Assembly (NCBI GenBank): GCA_020631735.1
Contig: CM036159.1
Coordinates: forward strand, 96,774,701-96,838,700
Direction of reading: 5' to 3'
DNA length: 64,000 nucleotides
Origin: Saccharum officinarum
Lineage: Eukaryota; Streptophyta; Magnoliopsida; Poales; Poaceae
In this document: positions 1-12,219 of the stretch, piece by piece
Position numbering within the stretch: position 1 is the stretch's first letter
How the letters are laid out: the number at the start of each line of letters is the position of its first letter
Translations under genes and position numbers: made by a program
The notes under the pieces: model-generated
The model's input: only the letters and a program-made list of their open reading frames with translations
Databases searched by the model: none
What the model was told of the DNA's origin: nothing

Positions 1-311
1 TGCATGAAAAAGTGCTGGTGCGGTTCATTTTCCCAAAATTTCGGGGTTCCATTCGACTGAACCCCCACGCCCAACATTCTAACAAGCCTATTGTGGATTG
101 TCGTGACACGTGAGTTGCAGTGGCCAATTAGTCAAACTAGGTGCTGCGAGTTAGAAATGCAGTTTTATGTAGGATGCTTATACATGTTGCCTTGCACGGT
201 CTAGTTATAGGCTTACCAGATTCTGATCTTTGGTTACTTGTCAGGGTACAGTGTGTATTGCTTGCGATTTGTGTAACCCCGGAGCAAGCTGCATACAACA
301 CGAGATAGAAG
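1..311 (+). promoter_or_regulatory. Upstream region / leader of the DRG gene
   Basis: Non-coding sequence directly upstream of the DRG start codon. It probably contains the 5-prime leader and perhaps part of the promoter. I see no clear TATA box, and the transcription start cannot be placed. A leader intron is possible but not demonstrable from sequence alone. Confidence 0.4.
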
Positions 312-3300
312 ATGGGTATCCTTGAGAGGATCAAGGAGATTGAGGCCGAGATGGCCCGGACTCAGAAAAATAAAGCAACAGGTTTTGCTGTCTTCACTGC
401 CTGTGTCTTTCAGCTATGCAATTCATGTTCATCATCTTGTCTTTCCTTTTGAATGAAACTGTGCTGCGATGTTTCCAGAGGAGCACATAACTAATCATGA
501 ATTGCCTTTCAGCAGATTTTGTATCTAGAACATCTGATCGTATTCCTGTTCAGTGATATAGATGTTTATGATGATGACCTCAAACTGTATCATTTGACCA
601 TCTGCTAGTAGATTCATAACAAATTTTAAGATGTAGACATAATTTGGACTAGTGATTTAAACAACATCCCTTTTTCTTTTGTAACATAAATATTTTACTC
701 AAATCAGTGAAGTATTGATGAACAGCCAGTCAGATACTATCCTCTATATGCAAACAGGTGTGGCATTCTCTGCCCTGACAAGGCCATGGATCATAATCAA
801 ACAATTGTTTTTTTTTTGAAAAAGGAAACTCGTCATAAATGCATGTACTTGACCTACGAGTACCTTTTGGTTGCTTCATTTCCCCCTAATTTTGCAGTAT
901 GTTATATCTGATAATATTTTTCCATTGGCTGTCATTCAGAATATCATCTTGGACAATTGAAGGCAAAGCTAGCAAAGTTGAGGACACAACTATTAGAGCC
1001 TCCAAAGGTATCAATGGGGTTCTGAAACCACGTCGGATATTCGAACCTTGAAATTCGTTTACTAACTTTTCCTTGGTAATTTGGGTGGCAAATTAGACCA
1101 TGAAGTGAAGCTAGCATTTTGTTGTGTCTTCATTCCTTTAAAGTTTCTTAAGTAGTAACATAGTCTAAAAAATCCCGGGCCTGTATGGATCCACTAGTGC
1201 TAATAGTTAGCAGCTAAAATTACTACTAGTGGATCCAAATGAACCTGCTATTAGACCAACTAACTATTAGCTAGGGGGCTGTTAACTATTAGTTCCACTA
1301 GCAGGTTTGGGGCTGCTAATAGGTGCCAACTGCCAACCACCTATTAGTAACTTATTAGTAGGTGGATCCAACCACCCCCCCCCCCCTGCTAATAATTAGG
1401 TAGCTAATAGTTAGTAGCAATTAGCTAGCTAACTATTAGTACTAGTGGATCCAAACAGGCCCTAGGTAGCAGCCTTAACGTGGGACTTGCATTTGTTTCA
1501 TCTCACCTGACATTTGATTTTGGTCATACAGGGATCCAGTGGAGGTGGAGATGGTTTTGAAGTCACAAAGTTTGGGCATGGTCGTGTTGCACTTATTGGA
1601 TTTCCCAGGTCTCCTCCCACTCGTGCCTACAACTTGACTACCAGAAAGTCAAGTGTTTCATAGCTTTCAATTTCAGTTTATACGAGTCGATTTGTGATTC
1701 TTGGAGTCTGTTATAATCAAGTAAACAGCCTTATATTACTAGATTCATTGTAAAAAATACTTTTATACTAGATAACTCTTCTATTTAAAATAGTATATTG
1801 TCATAGATATTTATATTCCTAGTCCAGGTGTCATATTGGAGGCCGCTATGATGTTCCAAGGGACTTGTGTTTGGATTTACAGCATAAAATTGACGTAACT
1901 AAACTAGTTGTAAAAAAATAATTTTATACTATATACTCTTCTATTTAAAATAGTATGATCATAGATATTCATATTCATAGGTCATATTGTAGGCTGCAGT
2001 GATGTCCTAATGGACTTGCGTTAAGGGTCAGAGAGAGTACAATATGTCTCATGTGTTGTGACTTTATATCTTGCAGTGTTGGAAAGTCAACTCTTTTAAC
2101 GATGTTGACTGGGACACATTCTGAAGCCGCATCATATGAATTCACAACGCTTACTTGCATTCCTGGAATTATTCATTACAATGATACCAAAATCCAGCTT
2201 CTTGATCTTCCTGGTATCATTGAAGGAGCCTCTGAAGGCAAGGGACGCGGTAGGCAGGTAAATACTGCTAATCATTGATTGTTTTTAGGTATGCTTGATT
2301 TCTTTTACCCACATACCATTTCGTGAATTGTTTTTTTAATGATAATATGCCGGTGATGTTTTCAGGTTATTGCTGTTGCAAAGTCATCAGATCTTGTGCT
2401 GATGGTTCTGGATGCCTCAAAGGTTAATATTTGATTGAAGAACCTTTGCTTCACTTCTGTTGTTATCTTTATTCTACCCTTAGAAGTTAGAACAGCTAAG
2501 TTTTCGAAGCATATTAAGATTTTATATTAGGTGAGAGGATAGGGTCAGATGTCAAGTTTATGGGTACTGTGTGCCTCTCATAGACATAATATTTCGGTCT
2601 TCATAATTTAATCTAATTCCTGCCAAGAGCAGAAATACCACGTTTTCCTTACCAGAATAATTTGACTATTGAAGCTCTTAGATAACTACTTTCACAATCA
2701 AGTTTCTTGACTAGCTTCCTTTGCAAATTTATATTGCATCACAAAATTATCTTATCAGAGTTGTATGCGACAAAACGGACAGTTACAAAAAAGACGTTAA
2801 GTGGAAGAAACTATAAGAAAAGTCCCTAAAAGGATAGACAATTAGGAGAGCGAATGCAAGAAAGATAGAGGCGCTAGGAAAATCCGTGGTGGTTTGGTAC
2901 TGTGCTAATTGGCTAGACAAGGGTGTGGTGGCAAGAATTGGCACAGAAAAATAAAGTTTCAGCTTATGGATGAAAGAGCAAAAGTAAAGCAGATCGGGTG
3001 AAATGCTAGGTCTTGGTTCTGGAATAGGAGGAAATCTCTTTATTCAAATTGCATGCTAATTGTTTCATTTGTTCTACAATATTTTCAGCTTTTTAGTTGT
3101 AACTAAAATCCTTTTATGTTACTCAGTAAATCGTTGTTGAGCCTCAAATCTACATCACTAAAGGTGTATCTGCTGAGTTGTGTTAAGTTCTTGCAGATAC
3201 ATCTAGGCACCACCTTTTATAAGCAATATGATTACTTGGAAGTCTGTTCTTCAATATTTTTCGTGGAACCTTTAAAAGTAATATAGTTGCTTGAAAGTTC

Positions 3301-6300
3301 TTGCATAATTGTAGTGGACGGTGTAGATCAAGGGTAGATGGTGTGCACATCAGGTGCGATGTGATGGAGTGTCTTTGTCATGTGCGGGCGCACATACAGC
3401 CGGCGCAGAAGAGCCCGCGACGTCCGTAGGGACGCTGAGCGCGCGGCCATGAGCCAGGAGGGGCAGGCGCGCGCGACCAGGAGCCAGGAGGGGCAGGCGA
3501 GTGGCTAGGAGGAAAGCTAGGTGGCTGTTGCCTTGTGTGGCTGGTGGTTGTTTCCTTGTTAGGCTGATCCTAGAATTAAGGAGACCTTTCTCCATTTGAT
3601 TAGGCCAAGGGCCATATATGCTGTACGTGAGAACCATTTTGGATGAAGCAGAAAAGTTATCCCTAACCTCCCTATCTCTCTACAAGCCGACGGCTGAGGG
3701 GCATAACCTCGCCGGCGTGACGGACGGCGGCTACGAACTGCGTAGCCGAGGTCCGGCCAGTCAGGGGTTCGAGGCCCTTGACAACCTGGTATCACGGTCT
3801 CGTCGATCCTCACCCACGCGCGTCGATCCCTCGCCCACCACAGCCCCACCCACGCCGCCATCGCAAAGCTCCACCACAGCCATGGCCGAACCCACCCTCG
3901 CCGACTTGCTCGCTGAACTAAAGTCCCTCCGCACCGAGGTGACCTCCCTGAAGTCCGACATGGCGGCCATGAAGGACAAGTCCGCGTCGACCTCGGACAA
4001 CGACGGCGGCCGTCGCCCGGACGGTTTGCGAGATCAAGATCCGTTCTTCAAGCACAAAAAGTGGGATTTTCCCCGCTTTGATGGCACGGTCGATCCCATG
4101 CTCTTCATCAACAAATGCGAGTCGTATTTCCGCCACCATCGCACCATGGGGGAGGAACGCGTTCGGACGGCCTCGTACCATCTGGACGACGTCGCCCAGC
4201 TGTGGTACAACCAGCTCGAGGAGGATGACGGTGCACCATCTTGGGGTCGGTTCAAGGACCTCCTCAACGAACGTTTCGGGCCGCCCCTCCGGTCCGCCCC
4301 GATGTTCGAGCTCTCCGAGTGCCGCCGCACCGGGACCGTCGAGGAGTACGCCAATCGCTTCCAAGCCCTCCTGCCACGCGCCGGGCGGCTGGATGAGGCC
4401 CAACGGGTCCAGCTCTTCACCGGTGGTCTTCTGCCACCCCTGAGTCATGCGGTGCGCATCCATAACCCCGACACGCTCTCCGCCGCGATGAGTCTGGCGC
4501 GTCAGGTGGAGCTCATGGAGCTCGACAGGGCTCCTCCGGCCCCGGCCCGGCTAGGCGCCCGTGGTCTGTTGCCACCGCCACCTCCTCGTCCGGTCCTTCC
4601 TGCGCCGCCACAGCAGCTCGCCCTGCCCGCCCCCCGGCGGGTGCCGATCCGGGTCATCGCGAGGGCAACCAGCGGCGTCTCTCCACGGCGGAGCAGGCGG
4701 AACGTCGTCGCCTTGGCTTATGTTTTAATTGTGATGAGAAATATTCCCGTGGTCATAACAGGTTTTGCAAACGACTCTTCGTCGACGGTGTCGAGATCCA
4801 TGATGCAGACGACCCTGCTGCACCGGGGGACACGGAGGCGCCCTGTTTCTCGCTGCAGGCTGTGGCGGGCGTGTCCGTGGCGGACACCATGCAGCTGGCC
4901 GTGCAGCTGGGGGCCGCATCGCTCGTCGCGCTCCTGGACTCGGGCAGCACCCACAGCTTCATCTCCGAGGAGGCCGCGCGGCGCTCGGGTCTGCCTCTCC
5001 GCCACCGTCCCCGTCTCACGGCCATGGTGGCCAACGGCGAGAAGATCACCTGTGCGGGCGTCATCCGCGACGCGCCCCTGCTCATCGCCGGCGCCAGCTT
5101 CCCGGCGGAGCTCTTCGTCATGCCCTTGGCCGGGTACGACATCGTCCTGGGCACCAAGTGGTTGGGTGCCCTGGGACCAATCGTATGGGACCTGGCCAAC
5201 CGGCGCATGTCCTTCCAGCGCGGGGGCTGCACCGTCTCCTGGACGGGCGTGGCTGCGGCGGCCGGCTCGGCTGTACGCGCCCTGGTGGCCGGCGAGACGC
5301 TACTGGAGGCCCTCCTCGCCTCGTTCGCAGACGTGTTCGCCACTCCAGCCGGCCTTCCGCCCAAGCGCGCCCACGACCACCGCATCTTGCTGAAGCACGA
5401 CGCGCAGCCGGTGGCCGTACGTCCCTATCGGTACCCGGCTGCCCATAAGGACGAGCTGGAGCGGCAGTGTGCGGCCATGATGGAGCAAGGGATCGTCCGC
5501 CGCAGCGACTCGCCATTCTCGTCGCCCGTCCTCCTTGTGAAGAAGCCCGACGGCTCATGGCGTTTCTGCGTCGACTACCGAGCCCTGAACGCCATGACCG
5601 TCAAGGACGCCTTCCCGATCCCGGTTGTCGACGAGCTGTTGGATGAGCTCACCGGCGCCAAGTTCTTCACCAAGCTCGACTTGAGGTCGGGTTACCACCA
5701 GGTCCGCATGCGGCCCGAAGACATCCACAAGACGGCCTTCCGTACACATGAAGGCTTATACGAGTTCCTGGTCATGGCGTTCGGCTTGTGCAACGCGTCG
5801 GCCACCTTCCAAGCTCTGATGAATGACACCCTCCGGCCGTTTCTCCGCCGTTTCGTCCTGGTATTTTTTGATGATATTTTGGTTTACAGCAGTACGGGGC
5901 TGATCACCTGCGGCACCTGCGCGCGGTCCTCGACGAGCTTCGCCGCCACCAGCTCTTCGTCAAGCGCACCAAATGCTCCTTCGGTGCCACCGCCGTCGCG
6001 TACCTCGGCCACGTCATCTCCGAGGCGGGGGTTGCCATGGATCCGGCCAAGGTGCAGGCCATCCACGACTGGCCGACCCCGCGCTCCGCCCGTGCTGTTC
6101 GCGGGTTCCTCGGACTAGCGGGATACTACCGCAAGTTCGTGCATAACTTCGGCACGGTGGCCGCGCCCCTCACGGCGCTCCTCAAGAAGGATGGCTTCGC
6201 TTGGGACGAAGCCGCGGCCAAGGCGTTCTCAGCGCTCAAGGCAGCTGTCACGTCGGCACCCGTCCTCGCCATGCCCGACTTCGCCAAGATGTTCATCGTC

Positions 6301-9300
6301 GAGTGCGACGCGTCGACGGCGGGCTTCGGCGCCGTTCTGGTCCAGGAGGGCCACCCGCTGGCCTACTTCAGCCAGCCAGTGGCGCCTCGCCACCGCGCCC
6401 TAGCAGCGTATGAACGCGAGCTTATTGGCCTGGTTCAGGCCGTCCGGCATTGGAGGCCCTACCTCTGGGGGCGCCGCTTCCTCGTCAAGACGGATCACTA
6501 CAGTTTGAAGTATCTTCTCGACCAGCGCCTCGCTACGATTCCGCAGCACCACTGGGTCGGCAAGCTCTTGGGCTTCGACTTCGCAGTGGAGTACCGCTCC
6601 GGCGCCACGAACACGGTCGCCGACGCTCTCTCCCGCCGCGACGTCGAGGATGGCGAGCTGCTGGCCATCTCCGCGCCCCGTTTCGACTTCATCGAGCGAC
6701 TTCGCCACGCCCAAGCGACGGACCCCGCGCTGGTCGCTATCCACGACGAGCTCCGCGCAGGCACCCGCGCGGCGCCATGGGCCATCACCGACGGCTTGGT
6801 TGCCCTCGCGGGCCGCCTCTACATCCCCCCGGCGTCGCCGCTTCTACAGGAGATCCTGGCCGCGGTCCACGAGGACGGCCACGAGGGCATCCACCGCACC
6901 CTGCACCGCCTCCGGCGTGATTTCCATTTTCCCAACATGAAACGTTTGGTGCAGGAGTTTGTGAAGGCATGTGCCACCTGCCAGAAGTACAAGTCGGACC
7001 ATCTGCGCCCGGCCGGTCTGCTACAGCCGCTGCCCATTCCTTCCAGCGTGTGGGCGGATGTCGGCATTGATTTCATCGAGGCGCTGCCCAAGGTGCAGGG
7101 CAAGACGGTCATCCTCTCCGTCGTCGACCGCTTCAGCAAATACTGCCACTTTCTACCGCTGGCCCACCCGTACACCACCGAGTCCGTCGCCCAAGCCTTC
7201 TTCGGCGACATCGTCCGCCTTCATGGCGTACCGCAGTCCATCGTCTCGGACCGCGACCCGGTGTTCACATCGGCGTTCTGGACTGAGCTCATGCGGCTCA
7301 CCGGGACCAAGCTCTTCATGTCGTCCGCGTTCCACCCGCAGACGGACGGGCAGACGGAGGCAGCCAACAGGGTGATCGTCATGTACCTCCGCTGCTTTGC
7401 CGGTGACCGTCCTCGCCAGTGGCTCCGTTGGCTCCCGTGGGCGGAGTACATCTACAACACGGCCTTCCAGTCGTCGCTGCTGGAGACGCCGTTCCGCGTG
7501 GTCTACGGCCGCGACCCGCCGACCATCCGCTCGTATGAGCCCGGCGAGACGCGCGTGGCTGCGGTGGCCCAGGAGATGGAGGAACGTGCAGCCTTCCTGG
7601 ACGACGTCCGTTACCGTCTCGAGCAGGCCCAGGCGGTCCAGAAGCGTGTTTACGACCAGCATCACCGGCAGGTGGAGTACCAAGTCGATGATTGGGCTCT
7701 CCTTCGGCTTCGGCAGCGTCAAGCGGCATCCCTGCCACGTACCACCTCCGGCAAGCTCAAGCCCCGGTTCGTCGGGCCGTACCGCGTGGTTGAGATCATC
7801 AACGCCGCGGCTGTTCGGCTCGAGCTGCCTCCGGGGGCACGTCTCCATGATGTGTTTCACGTCGGGGTGCTCAAGAAGTTCGTCGGCACGCCGCCCTCTT
7901 CGCCCCCGGCGCTGCCGGTCACCCACAACGGCGCTGTGCTGCCGGTGCCCGACAAGATCGCTGCTGCTCGGCTGGCGCGCGGTGTGCGTCAGGTGCTGGT
8001 CCAATGGAAGGATGAACCAGCGGCGTCCGCAAGCTGGGAGGACTTCGACGATTTCCGTCTTCGGTTTCCTGATTTTCAGCTCGAGGACGAGCTGGTCTTC
8101 GACGGCGGGAGAGATGTCATGTGCGGGCGCACATACAGCCGGCGCAGAAGAGCCCGCGACGTCCGTAGGGACGCTGAGCGCGCGGCCATGAGCCAGGAGG
8201 GGCAGGCGCGCGCGACCAGGAGCCAGGAGGGGCAGGCGAGTGGCTAGGAGGAAAGCTAGGTGGCTGTTGCCTTGTGTGGCTGGTGGTTGTTTCCTTGTTA
8301 GGCTGATCCTAGAATTAAGGAGACCTTTCTCCATTTGATTAGGCCAAGGGCCATATATGCTGTACGTGAGAACCATTTTGGATGAAGCAGAAAAGTTATC
8401 CCTAACCTCCCTATCTCTCTACAAGCCGACGGCTGAGGGGCATAACCTCGCCGGCGTGACGGACGGCGGCTACGAACTGCGTAGCCGAGGTCCGGCCAGT
8501 CAGGGGTTCGAGGCCCTTGACAGTCTTAGTGTGTAAGAAGATTAACTTCGGACGAGCTTCCCATTCTTTATATGTTATTACACATGTTTTAAGCCTTACC
8601 TCATTTCTATTTGTTTATTACATCACTGTTCTAAAATTCATTTCAGAGTGAAGGACATCGTCAAATATTAACTAGAGAACTGGAAGCTGTCGGACTTCGT
8701 CTTAACAAAAGGCCTCCCCAGGTATGTATATGCATGCATAGTTGAGAGCGTGACAAATATAAATGAATGTAGAAATTGACACAGGTATACTTATGGAACA
8801 CTTAAATTGTTGGACCTTCGGGGTGCTCAGATAAGTCATTCTTTAAATGTGGTTCGAAGAATGGAACATTCTTAATATGCTGGGCACGACTCTAGTCCAT
8901 AGATCATGTACATATGTCAGGCCTACAGTGAAAGGCAGTGTCTGAATGATGACTAGCCTGACGTCACCAATCAATGAATGCCACTTCCCATGGCACCTCT
9001 AGTGCAGGGTACCCCCGGAATCTGTATTGGATGACATGTATTGCATGAGCTTCTAAACCTATCATTCCATGGAGGTCTGACTGTCTGACTAGTGCATAAT
9101 TCATCCGGACCATAACTGCAACTAATTGTTTTTTTCTGTGCTAGTATTGTATTCTTAACTATCATAAAGCAGTCAAAAGTTTGTTCAACTAATCGATCTC
9201 ACAGACCTACACTCCTGCTCCATAGTCTTTACTCAGCAGGAACATACATTAATTTCGCATGTAGTAACATCAAGTGATCAAACACAGGCATAGCCGTTTA

Positions 9301-10959
9301 GGTAGGCTTGGGTCCCACGCCATAATCATGCAAGTGTGCAATGTCAATGGCATAAAATGAGTCTTGTATCTACACAAAACACTATTTCAAATTTGTTGCT
9401 TGTTGAAGTTGTCATATCTAATGACAAGATGCAACATTTGGGTACTATATGATGTGAATGTTGGATATGGATATCATGGGATGGAGGGTGTAAGTTAAGG
9501 TTCAACTTACCATGGGCAGTTAGCAAGCTCCAAATCACTTTTTCACTTCTCACTGAACATTTTTACCTACTACATGAATTTTGAATTGTTATCCTTATTG
9601 GCAAGTGCTGACCTAATAATTATGTAACTTGACCAATGAACTATATGACCATATATCTCTTGGAGGAGGCCTAAATATGTACTTATGTAGTTCTGTGTCA
9701 CCAACTATACTCTGTTGCTTCTGACTTATGGGGTGTGCACTTATACCTTCTATGTTCCTTCTTGTCACCCTTTTGTACAAATAGATATACTTCAAAAGGA
9801 AGAAGACTGGCGGGATTTCTTTCAATACCACTGCGCCTTTGACTCATATTGATGAGAAGCTCTGTTATCAGATTCTGCATGAGTACAAAATTCACAATGC
9901 TGAGGTGCGTGGACATGCTTTTGGGTATGCATGTGCATGTCTTTGCTGTCAACTCAACTATTTTGTTTATTTTAGGTGTTATTCCGTGAAGATGCTACTG
10001 TGGATGATCTCATTGACGTTATCGAAGGAAATCGAAAGTACATAAAGTGTGTTTACGTATATAACAAGATTGATGTTGTTGGTATTGATGACGTGGATAA
10101 GCTTGCTCGGCAACCAAATTCACTAGTGATCAGCTGCAATTTGAAGGCATGTTTCATGCGTCACCTGCATATCCATCACATTTTGTAATGATCCTTGTTT
10201 TGTTTGTCATCCCCGAAAGTTATATTGCTTTATTGGCATCTTTAAATGACGGTGCAGTTTGAGTTCTCCACAGTTGATTCTGTTTAATATCTCTTTATTT
10301 TTTCATTGTGACTGAAACTATTTGTTCTTTGCAGCTGAACTTGGACAGGCTACTGGCAAGAATGTGGGATGAGATGGGCCTAGTGAGGGTGTATACAAAG
10401 CCACAGGGCCAGCAGCCTGATTTCACAGATCCAGTTGTTCTTTCTACTGTACGTTCTCTTCCCTTCCCTCGGTTGCTTTTCACTCTTGCTTTTCCAAGGA
10501 ACCGGGGGAACAGGCTGGCTGACACCCGTGTTGTGTACCATCAGGATAGAGGTGGTTGCACAGTCGAGGACTTCTGCAATCATATCCATAGAAGTTTGCT
10601 CAAGGATGTGAAGTATGTGCTTGTATGGGGAACCAGCGCGAGGCACTATCCGCAGCATTGTGGCCTCAGCCATGGTCTTCAAGACGAGGATGTCGTCCAG
10701 ATAGTAAAGAAGAAGGTTATGATCTGCCCTTGTCTTATTTGGTCACATCCCGAAGCAATATATAAAGACATGGATTATTACTACCTGTTTTCCCCTGCTC
10801 TAACGGTTGTGCCAATAGGCAATAGCTGCAAAGGCAATGAAACCTGTTAACTGAAACTTTCAGGAAAAGGAGGAGGGTGGGCGAGGCCGGTTCAAGTCGC
10901 ACACGAACGCGCCTGATCGGATATCTGATAGGGTGAAGAAAGCTCCACTGAAGACATAA
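312..10959 (+). CDS. DRG2: Developmentally regulated GTP-binding protein (DRG2-type), 11 exons
   Basis: Exons read from the sequence: 312-381, 940-1007, 1532-1608, 2077-2257, 2366-2422, 8647-8721, 9785-9904, 9976-10146, 10335-10448, 10545-10715, 10864-10959. They join in frame to 399 codons and a TAA. The N-terminus [20 protein letters not shown] is the DRG2-type start. G1 (GFPSVGKST, residues 69-77) is split by intron 3, G3 is DLPG (115-118), G4 is NKID (246-249), and a TGS-like C-terminal region ends in a basic tail. DRG proteins are conserved cytosolic GTPases of the OBG/TRAFAC group, linked to ribosomes and translation through DFRP partners (family knowledge). The length matches the roughly 400 residues usual for plant members. 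All introns are GT-AG except intron 8, which is GC-AG. Intron 5 is 6.2 kb because a chromovirus sits in it in the same orientation. The coding exons show no break, so the gene is probably functional if that intron is spliced. The start is the first ATG that gives the conserved N-terminus. Confidence 0.95.
1177..1462. mobile_element. MITE in DRG intron 2
   Basis: The ends are inverted copies of about 40 bp starting GGGCCTGTwTGGATCCACTA, and the right end reads the complement, TAGTGGATCCAAACAGGCCC. The interior is built from CTAATAGTTAG-like words in both orientations plus a run of Cs near 1375-1386. No clean target duplication is visible, so the superfamily is not assigned. It has no coding capacity and lies wholly within the intron. 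Confidence 0.7.
1739..2020. repeat. Degenerate direct repeat in DRG intron 3
   Basis: Two copies, about 1739-1871 and 1899-2020, share the words CTCTTCTATTTAAAATAGTAT, CATAGATATT and GTCATATTG in the same order, with indels between them. It looks like an old tandem duplication or two copies of one small repeat. It lies just upstream of the exon 4 acceptor. Confidence 0.6.
2423..3370. other. Intron 5 of DRG, part left of the retrotransposon
   Basis: AT-rich intron sequence with no supported gene. It runs from the exon 5 donor to the 5-bp target site of the chromovirus. The matching right part of the intron is 8528-8646. Confidence 0.7.
3376..3783 (+). repeat. 5-prime LTR of the chromovirus
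   Basis: Begins TGTCATGTGC and ends CCCTTGACA. It matches 8115-8522 base for base as far as I can compare by eye. It carries the promoter and polyadenylation signals expected of an LTR, not individually resolved here. Confidence 0.95.
3787..3794 (+). promoter_or_regulatory. Primer-binding site (initiator Met tRNA)
   Basis: TGGTATCA lies 3 nt downstream of the LTR end and is complementary to the 3-prime end of plant initiator methionine tRNA, the usual primer for minus-strand DNA synthesis in plant Ty3 elements. The match weakens after 8 bases. Confidence 0.8.
3882..4640 (+). pseudogene. Chromovirus gag (capsid part), then frame break
   Basis: The start ATG at 3882 lies about 100 bp after the left LTR and opens a capsid-type Gag with a coiled-coil-like N-terminus. 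A retrotrans_gag core follows, with [20 protein letters not shown] near residue 60 and the later [11 protein letters not shown] segment. The reading frame is lost in the proline-rich linker between roughly 4540 and 4640. The CCHC zinc knuckle ([16 protein letters not shown], around 4722-4770) is read in a different frame, continuous with protease and RT. Chromoviruses usually have one gag-pol frame, so a small indel in the linker is the simplest reading. Programmed frameshifting cannot be excluded but no slippery site stands out. Confidence 0.8.
4640..8247 (+). pseudogene. Chromovirus pol: zinc knuckle, protease, RT, RNase H, integrase, chromodomain
   Basis: Protease carries the catalytic LLDSGST motif (Asp at 4937-4939). 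RT has [10 protein letters not shown] and the active-site motif FFDDIL near 5864-5881. About 15 bases later, at 5892-5900, the frame shifts and the rest reads in the frame of 6037-8247, consistent with a 1-base loss. RNase H begins near 6295 (Asp at 6307). Integrase has an HHCC zinc finger (about 6880-6985) and a DD35E core (Asp 7069, Asp 7249, Glu 7357), followed by a GPY/F module. The C-terminus (about 7950-8105) resembles a chromodomain with VRQVLVQWK and ASWEDFDDF. In family elements this targets integration to particular chromatin. The stop lies inside the right LTR at 8247. With two frame breaks the copy is probably non-autonomous. Confidence 0.9.
8115..8522 (+). repeat. 3-prime LTR of the chromovirus
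   Basis: Same sequence as 3376-3783. It is preceded by the purine-rich GGGAGAGA (8107-8114), which would serve as polypurine tract, and followed by the target duplication GTCTT. Confidence 0.95.
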
Positions 10960-12068
10960 CTGATTCCCTCCCTCAGCGCGTCGTGACCAGATGGACAACC
11001 TTGATCGAGATGATATATTCCAGAACTAGCTGAGCCGTGGCGTGCTACTTTTTTTGCAGCCTTGTTTTGTACTTGTACCAGAACAGAAGAGCCATATTTG
11101 GAGTACTCCATAGATAGCCTTCCGTATCTCGTCAAAGTAGCAATACAGATGCGGCACCACCATGACTGGTGCTTCGTCTTTGCTCAGATGATGTGGGCTT
11201 ATCACAGTGTGTTACCTGCTATATATGCCAAATACTTGCCAACTCACCGAGTTGTGCATAGATGATTGCAGTTGTGGGACGAACATCACCAGTCCTGCAT
11301 AGATCATAAGAGAATGGGCAGTTTGTGGGAACATTTGCATATCATCAGCAGCCTAGACGTTGTTGTGGGAACATTTGCATATCATCAGCAGGGCCAGTTT
11401 ATGGGTAACACAGGACATGCGAGCCCATCGATCGCACTTGGAATAAGTGATGAACAGAGATTATGAGGGGCTTACCTCAACTTGCTTGGGACTGGGACTA
11501 AAAGGCTTTGTTGTTGTCGTCATCAATGGAATCGAAGTAATAATAAAACTCAGTAACTTGTCCCGTGACGTAATTACTAGTTATTGCATCCAGGGTTCAG
11601 CTTACCCAATTCCTGGCGGCTGCGATCGAGCGTGAGCGTTTGACGTGTGCTACTGCTACTGGTACGCTTCCTGTCTCCTGGGCTGCGTGCTCAGCTCAGC
11701 TCTTGAGGGAGCGAGGCAGAGCAGAGCTGAGATCGGAGACTGAGAGCAGGCTCGCCGTGTCGATTGATGGAGAGTTGGATTCCCAGGCGGCGGCTGGCAC
11801 TGGCAGCAGCGATCGATCCAAGTTCCACTTGATTACCACGTGAAGGTGCAGCGCGAAGCATGTACGGAGTATATGGCTGGCAGTGGCAGTGGCAGCATGC
11901 ATGGCATGCTACTGTATATGGCAAGGTACACAAAAACAAAGATGGAGCTCCCCGGCATTCCACCGCCCGGCAGGGCTGCTGTCCGGCTTTCCTTCTGACA
12001 ATGGCTCATTGGCTCGCTACCTGCAGCTACTGCATGCTTATGAATTTATTAAATTTGATAAGATTCAT
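10960..12068. other. DRG 3-prime untranslated region and intergenic sequence
   Basis: Follows the DRG stop codon. The first few hundred bases are presumably 3-prime UTR. A 25-base direct repeat with the core GGGAACATTTGCATATCATC occurs near 11327 and 11368. No further gene is supported; the short open frames here have no recognisable domain. Confidence 0.5.
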
Positions 12069-12071
12069 TAA

Positions 12072-12219
12072 GGTGGCGTTTGGATACTGGGATATGGGAG
12101 GTGAGATAGGGATAGGAAAATGAATGAATGGCTATGATTAAATGATATGTCAGAACGGATTGCTAGGATTGAATATCTCCCGTCTCTATCCTCATCCCCA
12201 TCCCCATCCAAACACCGTC
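12072..12219. mobile_element. Tourist-like MITE (148 bp)
   Basis: Flanked by TAA at 12069-12071 and 12220-12222. The termini are imperfect inverted repeats (left GGTGGCGTTTGGATACTGGG, right end the complement of GACGGTGTTTGGATGGGG). A 3-bp TAA/TTA target is typical of PIF/Harbinger-derived MITEs. It lies about 340 bp upstream of the Myb gene start codon, so it is part of that gene's upstream region. Confidence 0.7.

Larger units (their letters stand above)
3376..8522 (+). mobile_element. Ty3/gypsy chromovirus (Reina-like), complete with LTRs, coding region frameshifted
   Basis: A 5,147 bp LTR retrotransposon flanked by the target duplication GTCTT at 3371-3375 and 8523-8527. LTRs of 408 bp each (3376-3783 and 8115-8522) begin TG, end CA and appear identical by eye. 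A primer-binding site for initiator methionine tRNA (TGGTATCA) starts 3 nt after the left LTR. A purine-rich tract ends at 8114. The order is gag, protease, reverse transcriptase, RNase H, integrase, chromodomain-like tail. The small size, short LTRs and C-terminal chromodomain fit the Reina clade, an inference that phylogeny could test. It lies in intron 5 of the DRG gene in sense orientation, so its LTR promoter or terminator could interfere with the host transcript. The coding region has two frame breaks, so this copy could not make a full polyprotein as written. Confidence 0.95.

Noticed and set aside
7153..8376. 407-codon open frame on the minus strand opposite the chromovirus integrase
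   Set aside because: It is an antisense shadow of the GC-rich pol region and 3-prime LTR; its protein has no known domain and the sense strand explains the sequence.
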